Source: Granulosicoccaceae bacterium (GTDB lineage Bacteria > Pseudomonadota > Gammaproteobacteria > Granulosicoccales > Granulosicoccaceae). Taken from it: DNA of 8,432 bases. The notes beneath the pieces are model-generated. The model was given only the letters and a program-made list of their open reading frames with translations, was not told the origin of the DNA and did no database searches. Below are positions 1 through 7,102 of this stretch, one piece after another (within the stretch, counting starts at the first letter, position 1; each line of letters starts with the position of its first letter). Location: positions 1-8,432 of the forward strand of contig JALZUX010000635.1 in the NCBI GenBank assembly GCA_023301405.1, written 5' to 3'. A program made the position numbers and the translations under genes.

Positions 1-544
1 TTTTTTTACTCGCTTTAACGGTAGTTCAGTCGCATTGGCGACTAAACGCTCAACAGAAATTGCCACTCGATATCCAGTCGCCTTGCGTGCACGTCGAAAC
101 TGCTTTGAAGTAGTGCTTGGCGCTGTCTAACGAAGTAGCGAATAAAGGACCCCTTCGCGACCGCGATAGCCCTGAGAATATGGTGCAACGACCGGCGGAC
201 CGCTGCCCCGGGAAGTAGTGCATAAATGAAGAATATACCGGCGGGCTTTGCCAAATTACTGGTACTAAATTAGATTCTTCTTTTGCGTCAATTTGTTCGT
301 TTGGCAGTGAGAAAAATTTCATTAACCCCAATAGTTAAGGTTAAATTTTTTATTTGCTAGTAGTGGTAGATTATTTTGCTCTAGTAATGGAATGTCTCTT
401 GAGCGGCAAAAAAATGATCAAGAAGCCTACGGTCTAGGCCCTTATGGAGAGCAAACCATTAAAGAAGTCTTTGGATGAGATAGTACGTCATAACACCGTT
501 AAGGCTGATACGCTTAAAGAGTAGGGCAGATTTTCCTATAGGGC
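1..544. other. Region with only short unidentified open frames
   Basis: No recognisable gene is present. On the minus strand a frame from ATG 322 to 50 (90 codons, beginning MKFFSLPNEQ) overlaps another frame (254-42). Neither shows a known domain, and both have weak start signals, so they may be relics. On the plus strand a 26-codon lysine-rich frame (444-524, beginning MESKPLKKSLDE) reads like real protein but has an in-frame stop three codons upstream and no clear partner. No RNA gene, terminator or repeat was found. Confidence 0.4.
50..322 (-). CDS. Doubtful hypothetical ORF
   Basis: This is a 90-codon open frame starting MKFFSLPNEQIDAKEE. The first 25 or so codons look protein-like, whereas the later part is rich in Ser, Arg and Cys and could be out of frame. 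There is no good ribosome-binding site (GGGG is only three bases from the ATG). No family is recognised, and it may be a decayed gene or chance. Confidence 0.15.
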   Translation of the reverse strand: MKFFSLPNEQIDAKEESNLVPVIWQSPPVYSSFMHYFPGQRSAGRCTIFSGLSRSRRGPLFATSLDSAKHYFKAVSTCTQGDWISSGNFC

Positions 545-1281
545 TTATAGAGCTTCATCAATAGCAAACTCTTTGCCCGTTTCCAGCAGAGTTACGTTGG
601 CGGTGGTGAAGGAGTAATTGGTTTGCTCGAAGTGAGAAACATAAAAATGCGTATCCAAGTGAATATTTGCGTAATGGTTTGTCTCATCGAACGAGGCATG
701 ATCGCCGCTTGGGGCATCTCTTCCGTGAACAATCGCTGTAGGGGCAGCCGCAACCGTGTCATAAATCTTTTTGTCGAAACGACTATCCGCGGTCCAACCG
801 AGGATTGGCCGTTGATGGTTATACAGCACAAAACCGTAACACAAGTAGTTGGGTGCCGAATGGATAAGCTTTAGGGTCAGATCGGCCACCGCTATCTGAT
901 TATCTGCATTAGCCGGATGCCAGGTAATGGCTTCTTGCGGGGGGGAGCCCAAGGCTTGCTAATTCGTGTAAGCGATGCTTTTGTACCATGCTCAGGACTT
1001 TGTCGTTGCCAAATAATCTAATTGGCTCAGCGCTTGAAGGCCAAGTCGCAATGTACAGTGGTAAGTCTCCGGTGTGGTCGGAATGATTGTGAGAAATGTA
1101 GATGTCTCTTGGTAGGGCTCTTTTTAGTATGGCGTTAGCCGAACGACCTACCCCAGCGCCACAGTCAAGAAGCAGTGCTGGCTTGCCAGCGCGTTCAACG
1201 GCATAGGCGGTGCTTTGGCGCTCCAGTTTTGAAATTGGTGGTCCCTCTGCCAATCCCGAGGCATGTTACTGTTAACAAGTC
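545..1281 (-). pseudogene. Metallo-beta-lactamase-fold hydrolase, broken by two frameshifts
   Basis: Two overlapping reading frames (1253-909 and 952-545) together make one MBL-fold metallohydrolase of the ribonuclease Z/arylsulfatase-like type. The upstream part has LLLDCGAGVG and the zinc-binding HNHSDH (about 1091-1074). The downstream part has GWTADSRFD (third metal-ligand region), a VHGRDAPSGDHAS stretch and a C-terminal FYVSHFEQ. The frames join at a run of seven G (939-945; C in the gene sense). With one base fewer there, LASLGLPP continues directly into QEAITWHP. A second break lies near 1251-1257: the missing first beta strand, LLTVTCLG, sits in another frame at about 1278-1255, again one base out of phase. 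The original start is unclear; a GTG at 1329 and a TTG at 1278 are candidates. The homopolymer break could be a sequencing error, but two breaks favour decay. Substrate unknown; no functional link to the mevalonate genes is evident. Confidence 0.72.
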
Positions 1282-1640
1282 AATCTCCGGATTACCTATA
1301 GATAAAATTAAATCCCGCAAGTTCCTCACGGAGTCTGCCAACTACTTTTTGTCTGAAAAAGTCGATTTGTCACATCGTCAATTTAAACAGGTAAAAGTTA
1401 CTGCTTATACTGGTTGTTTGGTATTTGTTAGAGTCTGTATGAAGTGAACTTTTGTGCAGTAAAACTGATACTTGTAAAGCTGTGCTGCGTAGCATTTCGT
1501 AGCAATCATAATCATTGCATAGGAATTTCATTGCATAGGAATTGCGTTAGAACAACGGCAGCCTAGGGCAGTGATTCATCTGGTAAAACATGCAAAGTCA
1601 TGTATGGCTCAGAGCAGTGAATGTTCAGCTGCACTTGTCT
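1282..1640. other. Gene-poor stretch downstream of the operon
   Basis: No supported gene is seen here on either strand. The open frame at 1571-1768 (GTG start, plus strand) has no recognisable domain and runs into the inverted-repeat element. The 16-bp tandem duplication is the only clear structure. Remnants of the N-terminus of the broken MBL gene may extend to about 1329. Confidence 0.5.
1512..1543. repeat. Perfect tandem duplication of a 16-bp unit
   Basis: TCATTGCATAGGAATT occurs twice back to back (1512-1527 and 1528-1543) with no mismatch. It lies in a non-coding stretch between the MBL pseudogene and the putative element. The exact identity suggests recent replication slippage, or a pair of binding sites. 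Confidence 0.85.
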
Positions 1641-1660
1641 TAATTAGTGCCCATCCAGAA
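1641..1660 (+). repeat. Left arm of long inverted repeat
   Basis: This 20-base arm pairs with 1805-1824 at 18 of 20 positions; the mismatches are at 1653 and 1658. It lies in otherwise non-coding DNA. Confidence 0.7.
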
Positions 1661-1702
1661 CCAAGTGCTGCTGCGGCCCACTTAGGCACGCAATCTTTCA
1701 CC

Positions 1703-1719
1703 AATAACATGGTGTTATT
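1703..1719. repeat. Perfect 7-bp hairpin inside the putative element
   Basis: AATAACA and TGTTATT flank a TGG loop. It is AT-rich with no T-run on either side, so it is a poor intrinsic terminator. It lies near the middle of the 1641-1824 interval. Confidence 0.5.
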
Positions 1720-1804
1720 TATGAACGACCCATTCCCAATAAATCATCGGCCCACGTGTAGTATGTAAGATTTTACGAACCTGAATGGCCGTTGCTACGC
1801 GCTC

Positions 1805-1824
1805 TTTTGGACGGGCACTAATTA
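1805..1824 (-). repeat. Right arm of long inverted repeat, containing the mvaD stop codon
   Basis: This arm is the inverted partner of 1641-1660. Positions 1822-1824 are the mvaD TAA stop read on the minus strand, so the outermost three bases of the repeat are shared with the coding region. Confidence 0.7.
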
Positions 1825-2832
1825 GTTAAGGCAAGCATCTGCTGGTGCAAATGGTGCAATGTAAGTAGCTGACGGGAACAGCTCTTTAATCAATGCTTCG
1901 TCGTTTTCGAGGTACAGTATTTTCACGTTAGCGCCTGCATCCATTGTCGCGTAGGCGTTTAGACCGTCACCACGTGCTCGCCAAAGTGAGTCTAATACGG
2001 TCCAGCTTTGTGGTTTGAGATAGTTCAGGGTTGGTCGCGCCGCTGACATAGTCGCGTGCATGGCGAGTGCGTTCGACTCAGCTGTTTGACCCACGGTAAC
2101 AAAATCTTGTTCTAACAGTGCTTGCTCAATAGACAGGCAGTCGCGTTCGGCTTGTGCTGGCCAGCTAGAAAATAACGGGCTGGTGGCTACTGTGTGATTC
2201 ATGCCATCGCGAGAAGACTGCGATTTTTGAGCACTGTCAACGGTAACTATTGCGATTCGAAAAGCTGGCCATTTTATGGCAAGTGGTTGTGCGTAGCTGT
2301 CCATCCCATCAATTGAGTTTCCACGGTTCCAGCGAACGAACCCGTGCCAAAGCGATCGCGAAGCGCTACCGCTACCGATGCGAGCAATGATACTAAGTGC
2401 GGACTCAGGTAACCGGGTCTGAAAGGCACTGTCGAGGGCTACAGTGAGTGCCGCAAAACCCGAAGCGGACGAAGCAAGTCCCGCGGCAGTTGGAATTGTA
2501 TTGCTGCTATCGATTTGTAGAGGTGCGTGTTGACCTTGCCGAAAATAGCGGACGAAATCAAACAGGCGCTTGGCAAAAGGCTCAGTGAGCGCGACAGTGT
2601 TATTGTTAAAAATAAGAATGTCATGATCTGCGGGTGATATTTTTGTTGATGTTCCCAAATTACCCAGTGATACCGACAACGATGAGTTCATTGGAAGGTT
2701 TCGTGATTTGTCGCGCTTGCCCCAGTACTTTGATAACGCGATATTGCTGGGGGCAAAAGCATTTGCCACAACGGGTGGGTTGCTGCTGTCGGGTAAAAGT
2801 TTGTCAAACACTGTTTGGACGATATCATTCAT
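1822..2832 (-). CDS. mvaD: Diphosphomevalonate decarboxylase
   Basis: This 336-aa GHMP-fold enzyme carries out the ATP-dependent decarboxylation of mevalonate 5-diphosphate to IPP, the last pathway step before isomerisation. All diagnostic motifs are intact: APSNIALSKYWGKR (27-40), NLPMNSSLSVSL (45-56), the ATP loop PTAAGLASSASG (114-125), GSGSASRSLWHGFVRW (153-168) with the conserved Arg159, SSRDGMNHT (206-214) and MDAGAN (297-302) with catalytic Asp298. These argue for a true 5-diphosphate decarboxylase rather than one of the archaeal phosphomevalonate decarboxylases or mevalonate 3-kinases. I chose ATG 2832, immediately preceded by an in-frame TTG; a GGA lies about 10 bases upstream. It is the last gene of the operon. 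Its TAA stop lies inside the right-hand inverted repeat of a possible small mobile element (1641-1824), so the extreme C-terminus (ADACLN) may have been set by that insertion. Confidence 0.97.
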   Translation of the reverse strand: MNDIVQTVFDKLLPDSSNPPVVANAFAPSNIALSKYWGKRDKSRNLPMNSSLSVSLGNLGTSTKISPADHDILIFNNNTVALTEPFAKRLFDFVRYFRQGQHAPLQIDSSNTIPTAAGLASSASGFAALTVALDSAFQTRLPESALSIIARIGSGSASRSLWHGFVRWNRGNSIDGMDSYAQPLAIKWPAFRIAIVTVDSAQKSQSSRDGMNHTVATSPLFSSWPAQAERDCLSIEQALLEQDFVTVGQTAESNALAMHATMSAARPTLNYLKPQSWTVLDSLWRARGDGLNAYATMDAGANVKILYLENDEALIKELFPSATYIAPFAPADACLN

Positions 2833-3760
2833 CAAAACGTAATCCGTCGCTGGCGACCGTTACTGCGGTAAATCCGGTGGGTACATGGCCTAGTGCAACC
2901 ACACAATCACCAAGACCAGAGCCAGATATTTTAGCTGCCATAGTTTCAGGATGACTGCAGGCTTGGTTGATTAAATGGCTCAATGTATTGTCTGACACAC
3001 CTAGCGCCTCCATCAGCCTCTGATATTCTTGCAAATGGTTGGCGAACAAGGACCAGTCAGTACATTGAGCGGCATTAATAGTGGCTGCAGCACAGACTCC
3101 CATCTGTTTATAAAGAGCATCGTAGTGTTGTTTGTTTCCTTCGCGAGCAGTTGCTATGCGCGCAAGTACATCAGCGGTTGGTGTTTTATAACCGGCATAG
3201 CACAGGCTGAGCGGTGGTGGAGCGGGAAGTGATCGTATCTCTGCTTTGCTCTCACTATCTGATAGTAACTGGTAGGCTAACATTCCGCCATGCAGGCTGG
3301 CAGCGAGGTCTGCGCCGCTGCCGCGGCCTTGTAAGTGGCGAATTATTCCAAGGCCCGTCTGATGCAATTCAGTGGGGACAAGTTGATCGCTACCGTGGGT
3401 AAGACCGTGGACTGCAGCGAGTGACGCGGCGGTTACAGCTGCTGATGATCCCAAGCCCATCGTCGGATTGATCTGCGATGTAATGTTAAGCCGGATACCA
3501 TGAGCCATCTGATCGGCGTAGTGGGCAACCACCGCTAACACAAACTTCATGGGGCCATCGATGTGGATGGCATTGAGATCCATTGTCAATGGTTCAGAGA
3601 TGGTCGAATGCACTTCGGCAATGCGTGCTTTAAGCGTTGTTGCAGTAACAAAGATACGTTGATCGATGGCGCAAACAATGGCGGGTTTCCCATATACCAC
3701 CGCGTGTTCGCCGGTAATCATAATTGACCCTGGTGCGGAGACTCTAAGGGTTTGGTTCAT
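2825..3760 (-). CDS. GHMP kinase of the mevalonate/phosphomevalonate kinase group, probable phosphomevalonate kinase
   Basis: This 311-aa GHMP kinase lies between the preceding kinase and mvaD and is predicted to convert mevalonate 5-phosphate to the 5-diphosphate. Its N-terminus, APGSIMITGEHAVVYGKPA (9-27), looks like mevalonate kinase, except that the usual PGK lysine is Ser12. The loop PTMGLGSSAA (99-108) binds ATP. Two segments favour phosphomevalonate kinase: QGRGSGADLAASLHGG (144-159, Asp151), resembling the GSG.D.AA motif, and KISGSGLGDCVVAL (277-290), resembling the GDCGIA ending of that family. No glutamate matches the metal ligand seen in the other kinase. The protein is shorter than most phosphomevalonate kinases, which is why a mevalonate kinase role stays possible. 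I prefer ATG 3760, with a weak GAG 7 bases upstream, over ATG 3775, which has no ribosome-binding site. The TGA stop overlaps the start of mvaD by eight bases. Confidence 0.87.
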   Translation of the reverse strand: MNQTLRVSAPGSIMITGEHAVVYGKPAIVCAIDQRIFVTATTLKARIAEVHSTISEPLTMDLNAIHIDGPMKFVLAVVAHYADQMAHGIRLNITSQINPTMGLGSSAAVTAASLAAVHGLTHGSDQLVPTELHQTGLGIIRHLQGRGSGADLAASLHGGMLAYQLLSDSESKAEIRSLPAPPPLSLCYAGYKTPTADVLARIATAREGNKQHYDALYKQMGVCAAATINAAQCTDWSLFANHLQEYQRLMEALGVSDNTLSHLINQACSHPETMAAKISGSGLGDCVVALGHVPTGFTAVTVASDGLRFDE

Positions 3761-3793
3761 AGTGGGTCTCTGCATTGGGCTGTCGGCGGAGGG

Positions 3794-4915
3794 TCAAAGT
3801 GAGCTGGCTGTCTGTAAGGATGCGCCTTGCATTGCCACCTTCAATGGCTCCCAGTTCAGTTCCGGGTACTGTTGCTTGAGTTTTAAGATTGCGTCAGCGT
3901 CTGGCAGATGCACTAAGATGATCCCGCTCGCTTCGCCACGCACAGCGCCTGCACCAGAAATTTTTGCGGCACCCCCGACGCTTTCAATGGCTCTGACAAG
4001 GCGTTTCGCGGCACCGGTGACGACACCGATTGTTTCGAGTAATCGTTGATTTTCGCGCAGTGCATGATGCGGATTGCGTGACGCTTGCAGGTCAGCGGAC
4101 AACTGCTCGGTGCAGGCGCTGAATGCGTCCCATAATGGCTGATCATGGCCGGCTCTCTCTCTTACCTTGGCGACACATTCACCCGTTGAAGAGATTGGCG
4201 TGCCGTGCAGTACCCAGTACCAGTTCTCACCTGTTAAAAGACTATGATCGGCAGCAATTTTTGGCTGGCTCAGTTGGTCTCCTTCGATTCGGTTTATTCC
4301 TCCAAAAACCACAGCCGCTGCATCGACCGCACTACCTTTACCATGCTGCAAACGTTCGCAGGTGCGTACTTGCTGAAAACGTTCATTATCACTATTTGGT
4401 ATGTTAAGCAGGTGCTCGTATAAGACTAACGTTGCTGCAATGACCGCTGCTGATGATCCCATGCCAGCGCCCAGCGGCAGGCTTGATCGACTAGAAATCT
4501 GGCCGGGTACGGGCAGGCGGCGATTGTGGCTGACGCCGGGCAGCGGCAGATAGTGAACTAGCGACGACAAAGTGTAGATGGCAAGGTCGTCCGGGCGTTT
4601 CAGAATCTTCTGCACTGGCAATTCGCCTTGCAAAAACTGGTCAAAGCGTCGATCCAAACGATCTTTGAAGCTTTTGAGTAGATCAAGGGGATATAACTGG
4701 CCCTGACTTAGCGATCCAAAAGCCGTACGCAGTCCGCCTGTTTTGTGCATTGGCGTAAACCATACATCGGTGTATTGCTGTGCAGCAAGTACGATTGCTG
4801 GTGCGCCATACACAACCGAGTGCTCACCGGAGAGTATAATTTTGCCCGGTGCGCGGCCAAAAATCTGCCCTTGCTCACTGGTTGCTAGTGGCTTCGTAGT
4901 TACGTTTGTGGTCAT
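3794..4915 (-). CDS. GHMP kinase, probable mevalonate kinase
   Basis: This 373-aa GHMP-superfamily kinase is the more likely of two adjacent paralogues to phosphorylate mevalonate at the 5-hydroxyl. Motif 1, APGKIILSGEHSVVYG (22-37), and the ATP-binding loop LPLGAGMGSSAA (146-157) are classical mevalonate-kinase forms. A segment around 187-198 (CERLQHGKGSAVDAA) aligns with the ER..HG..SG.D stretch of mevalonate kinases, with Glu187 as metal ligand and Asp198 as catalytic base; the usual PSG is GSA here. A TGECVAKVRE segment (244-253) also fits mevalonate kinases. Motif 3, KISGAGAVRGEASGI (318-332), lacks the usual GGGG run, which is odd. I chose ATG 4915; an upstream TTG at 4954 would add 13 residues but lies deeper in mvaS and has no ribosome-binding site. 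The length is closer to phosphomevalonate or eukaryotic mevalonate kinases, so the two kinase roles could be swapped. Family is certain; substrate about 60%. Confidence 0.9.
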   Translation of the reverse strand: MTTNVTTKPLATSEQGQIFGRAPGKIILSGEHSVVYGAPAIVLAAQQYTDVWFTPMHKTGGLRTAFGSLSQGQLYPLDLLKSFKDRLDRRFDQFLQGELPVQKILKRPDDLAIYTLSSLVHYLPLPGVSHNRRLPVPGQISSRSSLPLGAGMGSSAAVIAATLVLYEHLLNIPNSDNERFQQVRTCERLQHGKGSAVDAAAVVFGGINRIEGDQLSQPKIAADHSLLTGENWYWVLHGTPISSTGECVAKVRERAGHDQPLWDAFSACTEQLSADLQASRNPHHALRENQRLLETIGVVTGAAKRLVRAIESVGGAAKISGAGAVRGEASGIILVHLPDADAILKLKQQYPELNWEPLKVAMQGASLQTASSL

Positions 4916-6056
4916 TAATGCTGGCGAGTCGATAGCGGCCACGAGTGGTAGCAAGAGAAGGTGGTTGTGACAGAATCACCTCAGAGCCGTCTTGAGGGTC
5001 TGGTGCATGCCACAGTTCTAGGTACTCATCATAGGTGAGCGCGGTTCGATTAGTAATCTGCTGTTGATGCAGGTGCTGGTGAAGGTGTTCGCGGTAGCCC
5101 GGTTGTACTTGGCCTGAGAAAAACTCGGCAACAGAACCAGACCCATAGCTAAATAGCCCGACGGGTTTGCCTGAGAGATCATCTTCACAGTTTTCCAGCA
5201 TCGACAACAGGCTTAGATAAAGTGAAGCTGTATAGCAATTGCCAATCTGCCGCGCGTAGACAAGGCCAGGTTCAAGTTTTTGCTCGTCGCCTTTCGCATC
5301 GTTGTGCGATGCAAGTCGGCGGTGTGCTTTTTGCCCCATTCGTGAAAAGGGTAGGTGAAAACAGAATTGCACCAAATTGTCGTAGTCGCGTCCACCATTA
5401 GCAGTGTAATCGTCCCATGCGTGGATCATCCCGTGCAGATATTTCATTGCAGAGTACTTTCCGTCGACTAGCGGTGTTTTACGGTAATTTGGTCGCCAGA
5501 AATCCATCACGTCTTCACTGTGACAACCTGTTGATACGTCGATGGAGAAAACTCTCGGGTTGGCAGAAATGAGCATTGCCACAGCCGCAGCTCCCTGGGT
5601 CGCTTCTGCGGAGCTATCGAGGTCATAGCGTGAAATATCTGATGCAATCAACAGAACTTTTTTGTCTGGCCGACGCGCAACATAGCCGCAAGCCAGTTGT
5701 AAAGCGGCGGTAGCACTGTAGCAGGCTTGCTTTAATTCTACGCAACGGACTGTGCTAGGTAATGCTAACAACTGATGAACGTAGATACCGGCCGCCTTGG
5801 ACTGATCGATACCTGTTTCAGTGGCAAACAACACTGTGTCAATTCCGTCGCTGCCGCAAGAGTCAAGAACAATTCGTGCGGCCTCGGCCCCCAGCGTAAC
5901 AATATCTTCGTCGCATTCTGGTATGGCTATTTTATCTTGACCAATGCCTTTCGAGAATTTTGCAGGATCAATGTTGTGACGTTCAGCCAACGCATCCTGC
6001 GCCAGATAACGGTGCGGGATATAGAAACTGATATTATCGATACCAATTGCAGTCAT
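4875..6056 (-). CDS. mvaS: Hydroxymethylglutaryl-CoA synthase
   Basis: This 393-aa thiolase-fold enzyme condenses acetyl-CoA with acetoacetyl-CoA to give HMG-CoA, the entry step to the pathway. The catalytic triad of bacterial HMG-CoA synthases is all present: Glu80 in FATETGIDQSKAAG, the acyl-accepting Cys112 in ELKQACYSATAA, and His234 in FCFHLPFSRMGQKAH. The C-terminal GLFSYGSGSVAEFF segment (about 327-340) is also typical of the family. Length matches bacterial enzymes. The ATG at 6056 is preceded by AAAAGGGA, a convincing ribosome-binding site about 10 bases away and the clearest one in the operon. The start overlaps the fni stop by four bases, and the gene's end runs 41 bases into the next gene. 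The acetoacetyl-CoA supply (a thiolase) must be encoded elsewhere, since no thiolase is in the window. Confidence 0.97.
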   Translation of the reverse strand: MTAIGIDNISFYIPHRYLAQDALAERHNIDPAKFSKGIGQDKIAIPECDEDIVTLGAEAARIVLDSCGSDGIDTVLFATETGIDQSKAAGIYVHQLLALPSTVRCVELKQACYSATAALQLACGYVARRPDKKVLLIASDISRYDLDSSAEATQGAAAVAMLISANPRVFSIDVSTGCHSEDVMDFWRPNYRKTPLVDGKYSAMKYLHGMIHAWDDYTANGGRDYDNLVQFCFHLPFSRMGQKAHRRLASHNDAKGDEQKLEPGLVYARQIGNCYTASLYLSLLSMLENCEDDLSGKPVGLFSYGSGSVAEFFSGQVQPGYREHLHQHLHQQQITNRTALTYDEYLELWHAPDPQDGSEVILSQPPSLATTRGRYRLASINDHKRNYEATSNQ

Positions 6057-7102
6057 GATTGGTAATCCCTTTTAAGCAAAAGGGCGGTATTTCCGCGAAG
6101 TTCGGAGCAATTCGCACAGCCAAGCAGAAACATTGCTGACTTGAAAGTACGCCGTATCATTTCAATTTTTCGCACAACAGATTCACTGGATTCCCGTGCA
6201 GCATTGAGGAGAGGTGCGGCGAAGCCGCACAGGTGTGCGCCTAATACCATTGCCTTGACCATGTCGATGCCAGAGCGCATACCACCACTGCTGATTAAGC
6301 AAGCGTCGGGTGCGTTACGCTGCAAATAGTGAGTCGCCGCACGCAATGATTGAACAGTGGTTAGGCCCCAGTCTTGAAACTGGAGTCCGAGATTATCTTC
6401 GTCATCAACCCGACGATGATATTCGATGCGACTCCATGAGGTGCCGCCACGTCCTGCGACGTCAAAGTGAAGAACTCCAGCCCCTAAACCTGCAGCGATG
6501 TCAGTGGTTGACAACCCTGAGCCTACTTCCTTAAGAAGCACAGGCACGCTGAGGTCTTTAACAATCTCAGCAATACGCTGCTCCAGGTTGGCGAAATTGC
6601 GATCACCTTCTGGTTGGACAGCCTCCTGTAGCGGATTTAAATGTAAGTAGAGCCCATCGGCCTGCAGTAGGTTAACTGCTGCCTGGCACTCTTTAATACC
6701 AAAGCCCATGTTAAGTTGCACGGCTCCCAGATTGGATAGCAAAGGTACGTTAGGTGCGATTTCGCGCAAATTGAAGCTATTTTGGGCATCCGGGTTGACG
6801 AACATGACTCGTTGCGAGCCAACAGCCATGGCTACCCCGCATTGCTCGGCAGCAGCAGCAAGATTGTGGTTGATGCGGGATATTTCCTGGTCTACCCCTC
6901 CTGTCATTGACGAAATTAGAAAAGGAAAAGATAACGTTTTACCAAGGAACTGAACTCGCGTGTCAATCGCGTCGAAGTCTATGTTGGGTAGGGCACGGTG
7001 AGTTAGATCGACACCATCAAAACCGGTCGCATCGCGTTGTATATTTGCGTCCTCAGCAATTACTCGTAGATGCTCGAGCTTTCGGCTGTTGGTCTGGTCC
7101 AT
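6053..7102 (-). CDS. fni: Type 2 isopentenyl-diphosphate delta-isomerase (FMN-dependent)
   Basis: This 349-aa enzyme interconverts IPP and DMAPP. It is the FMN/NADPH-dependent type 2 isomerase with a TIM-barrel fold, unrelated to the Nudix-type Idi. Family motifs appear in order: SRKLEHL (6-12), MTGG (66-69), VGSQR (94-98), NLGAVQ (124-129), LHLNPLQEAVQPEGD (153-167) with the conserved Gln159 and metal-binding Glu165, KEVGSG (191-196), DVAGRGGTSW (214-223), WGLTT (245-249) and SSGGMRSGIDMVKA (271-284), the last being a phosphate/flavin-binding segment. The length is normal for the family. The reading frame stays open another 150 bases upstream to 7252, but that part lies inside mvaA and has no family character. 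I therefore chose the ATG at 7102, which overlaps the mvaA stop by one base and has a modest GGAA about 9 bases upstream. Its TGA overlaps the mvaS ATG (ATGA), suggesting coupled translation. Confidence 0.97.
   Translation of the reverse strand: MDQTNSRKLEHLRVIAEDANIQRDATGFDGVDLTHRALPNIDFDAIDTRVQFLGKTLSFPFLISSMTGGVDQEISRINHNLAAAAEQCGVAMAVGSQRVMFVNPDAQNSFNLREIAPNVPLLSNLGAVQLNMGFGIKECQAAVNLLQADGLYLHLNPLQEAVQPEGDRNFANLEQRIAEIVKDLSVPVLLKEVGSGLSTTDIAAGLGAGVLHFDVAGRGGTSWSRIEYHRRVDDEDNLGLQFQDWGLTTVQSLRAATHYLQRNAPDACLISSGGMRSGIDMVKAMVLGAHLCGFAAPLLNAARESSESVVRKIEMIRRTFKSAMFLLGCANCSELRGNTALLLKRDYQS

Larger units (their letters stand above)
1641..1824. mobile_element. Putative MITE-like element with 20-bp imperfect terminal inverted repeats
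   Basis: The left end TAATTAGTGCCCATCCAGAA (1641-1660) and the reverse complement of 1805-1824 (TAATTAGTGCCCGTCCAAAA) match at 18 of 20 positions, with the outer 12 bases identical. The enclosed 184 bp carries no transposase and has a central perfect hairpin (AATAACA-TGG-TGTTATT, 1703-1719). Both ends begin with TA, consistent with TA target-site use as in IS630/Tc1-like elements, though a TA duplication cannot be proven from one copy. The right end abuts mvaD and contains its stop codon. Alternatively, the repeats are a relic of another rearrangement. Confidence 0.5.

Noticed and set aside
1609..1710. A 33-codon minus-strand frame starting MLLVKDCV
   Set aside because: It is too short, crosses the left end of the inverted-repeat element and lacks a ribosome-binding site.
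1571..1768. A 65-codon plus-strand open frame with a GTG start
   Set aside because: No domain or ribosome-binding site is seen, and it crosses the left arm and the interior hairpin of the inverted-repeat element, so it is probably chance.
1703..1824. A rho-independent terminator for the mevalonate operon
   Set aside because: The only hairpin (1703-1719) is AT-rich and lacks a following T-run in the minus-strand sense; the long inverted repeat is too widely spaced for a standard terminator.
3666..4049. A 127-codon plus-strand frame opposite the two kinases
   Set aside because: It is antisense to conserved GHMP kinase motifs and has no protein-like features of its own.
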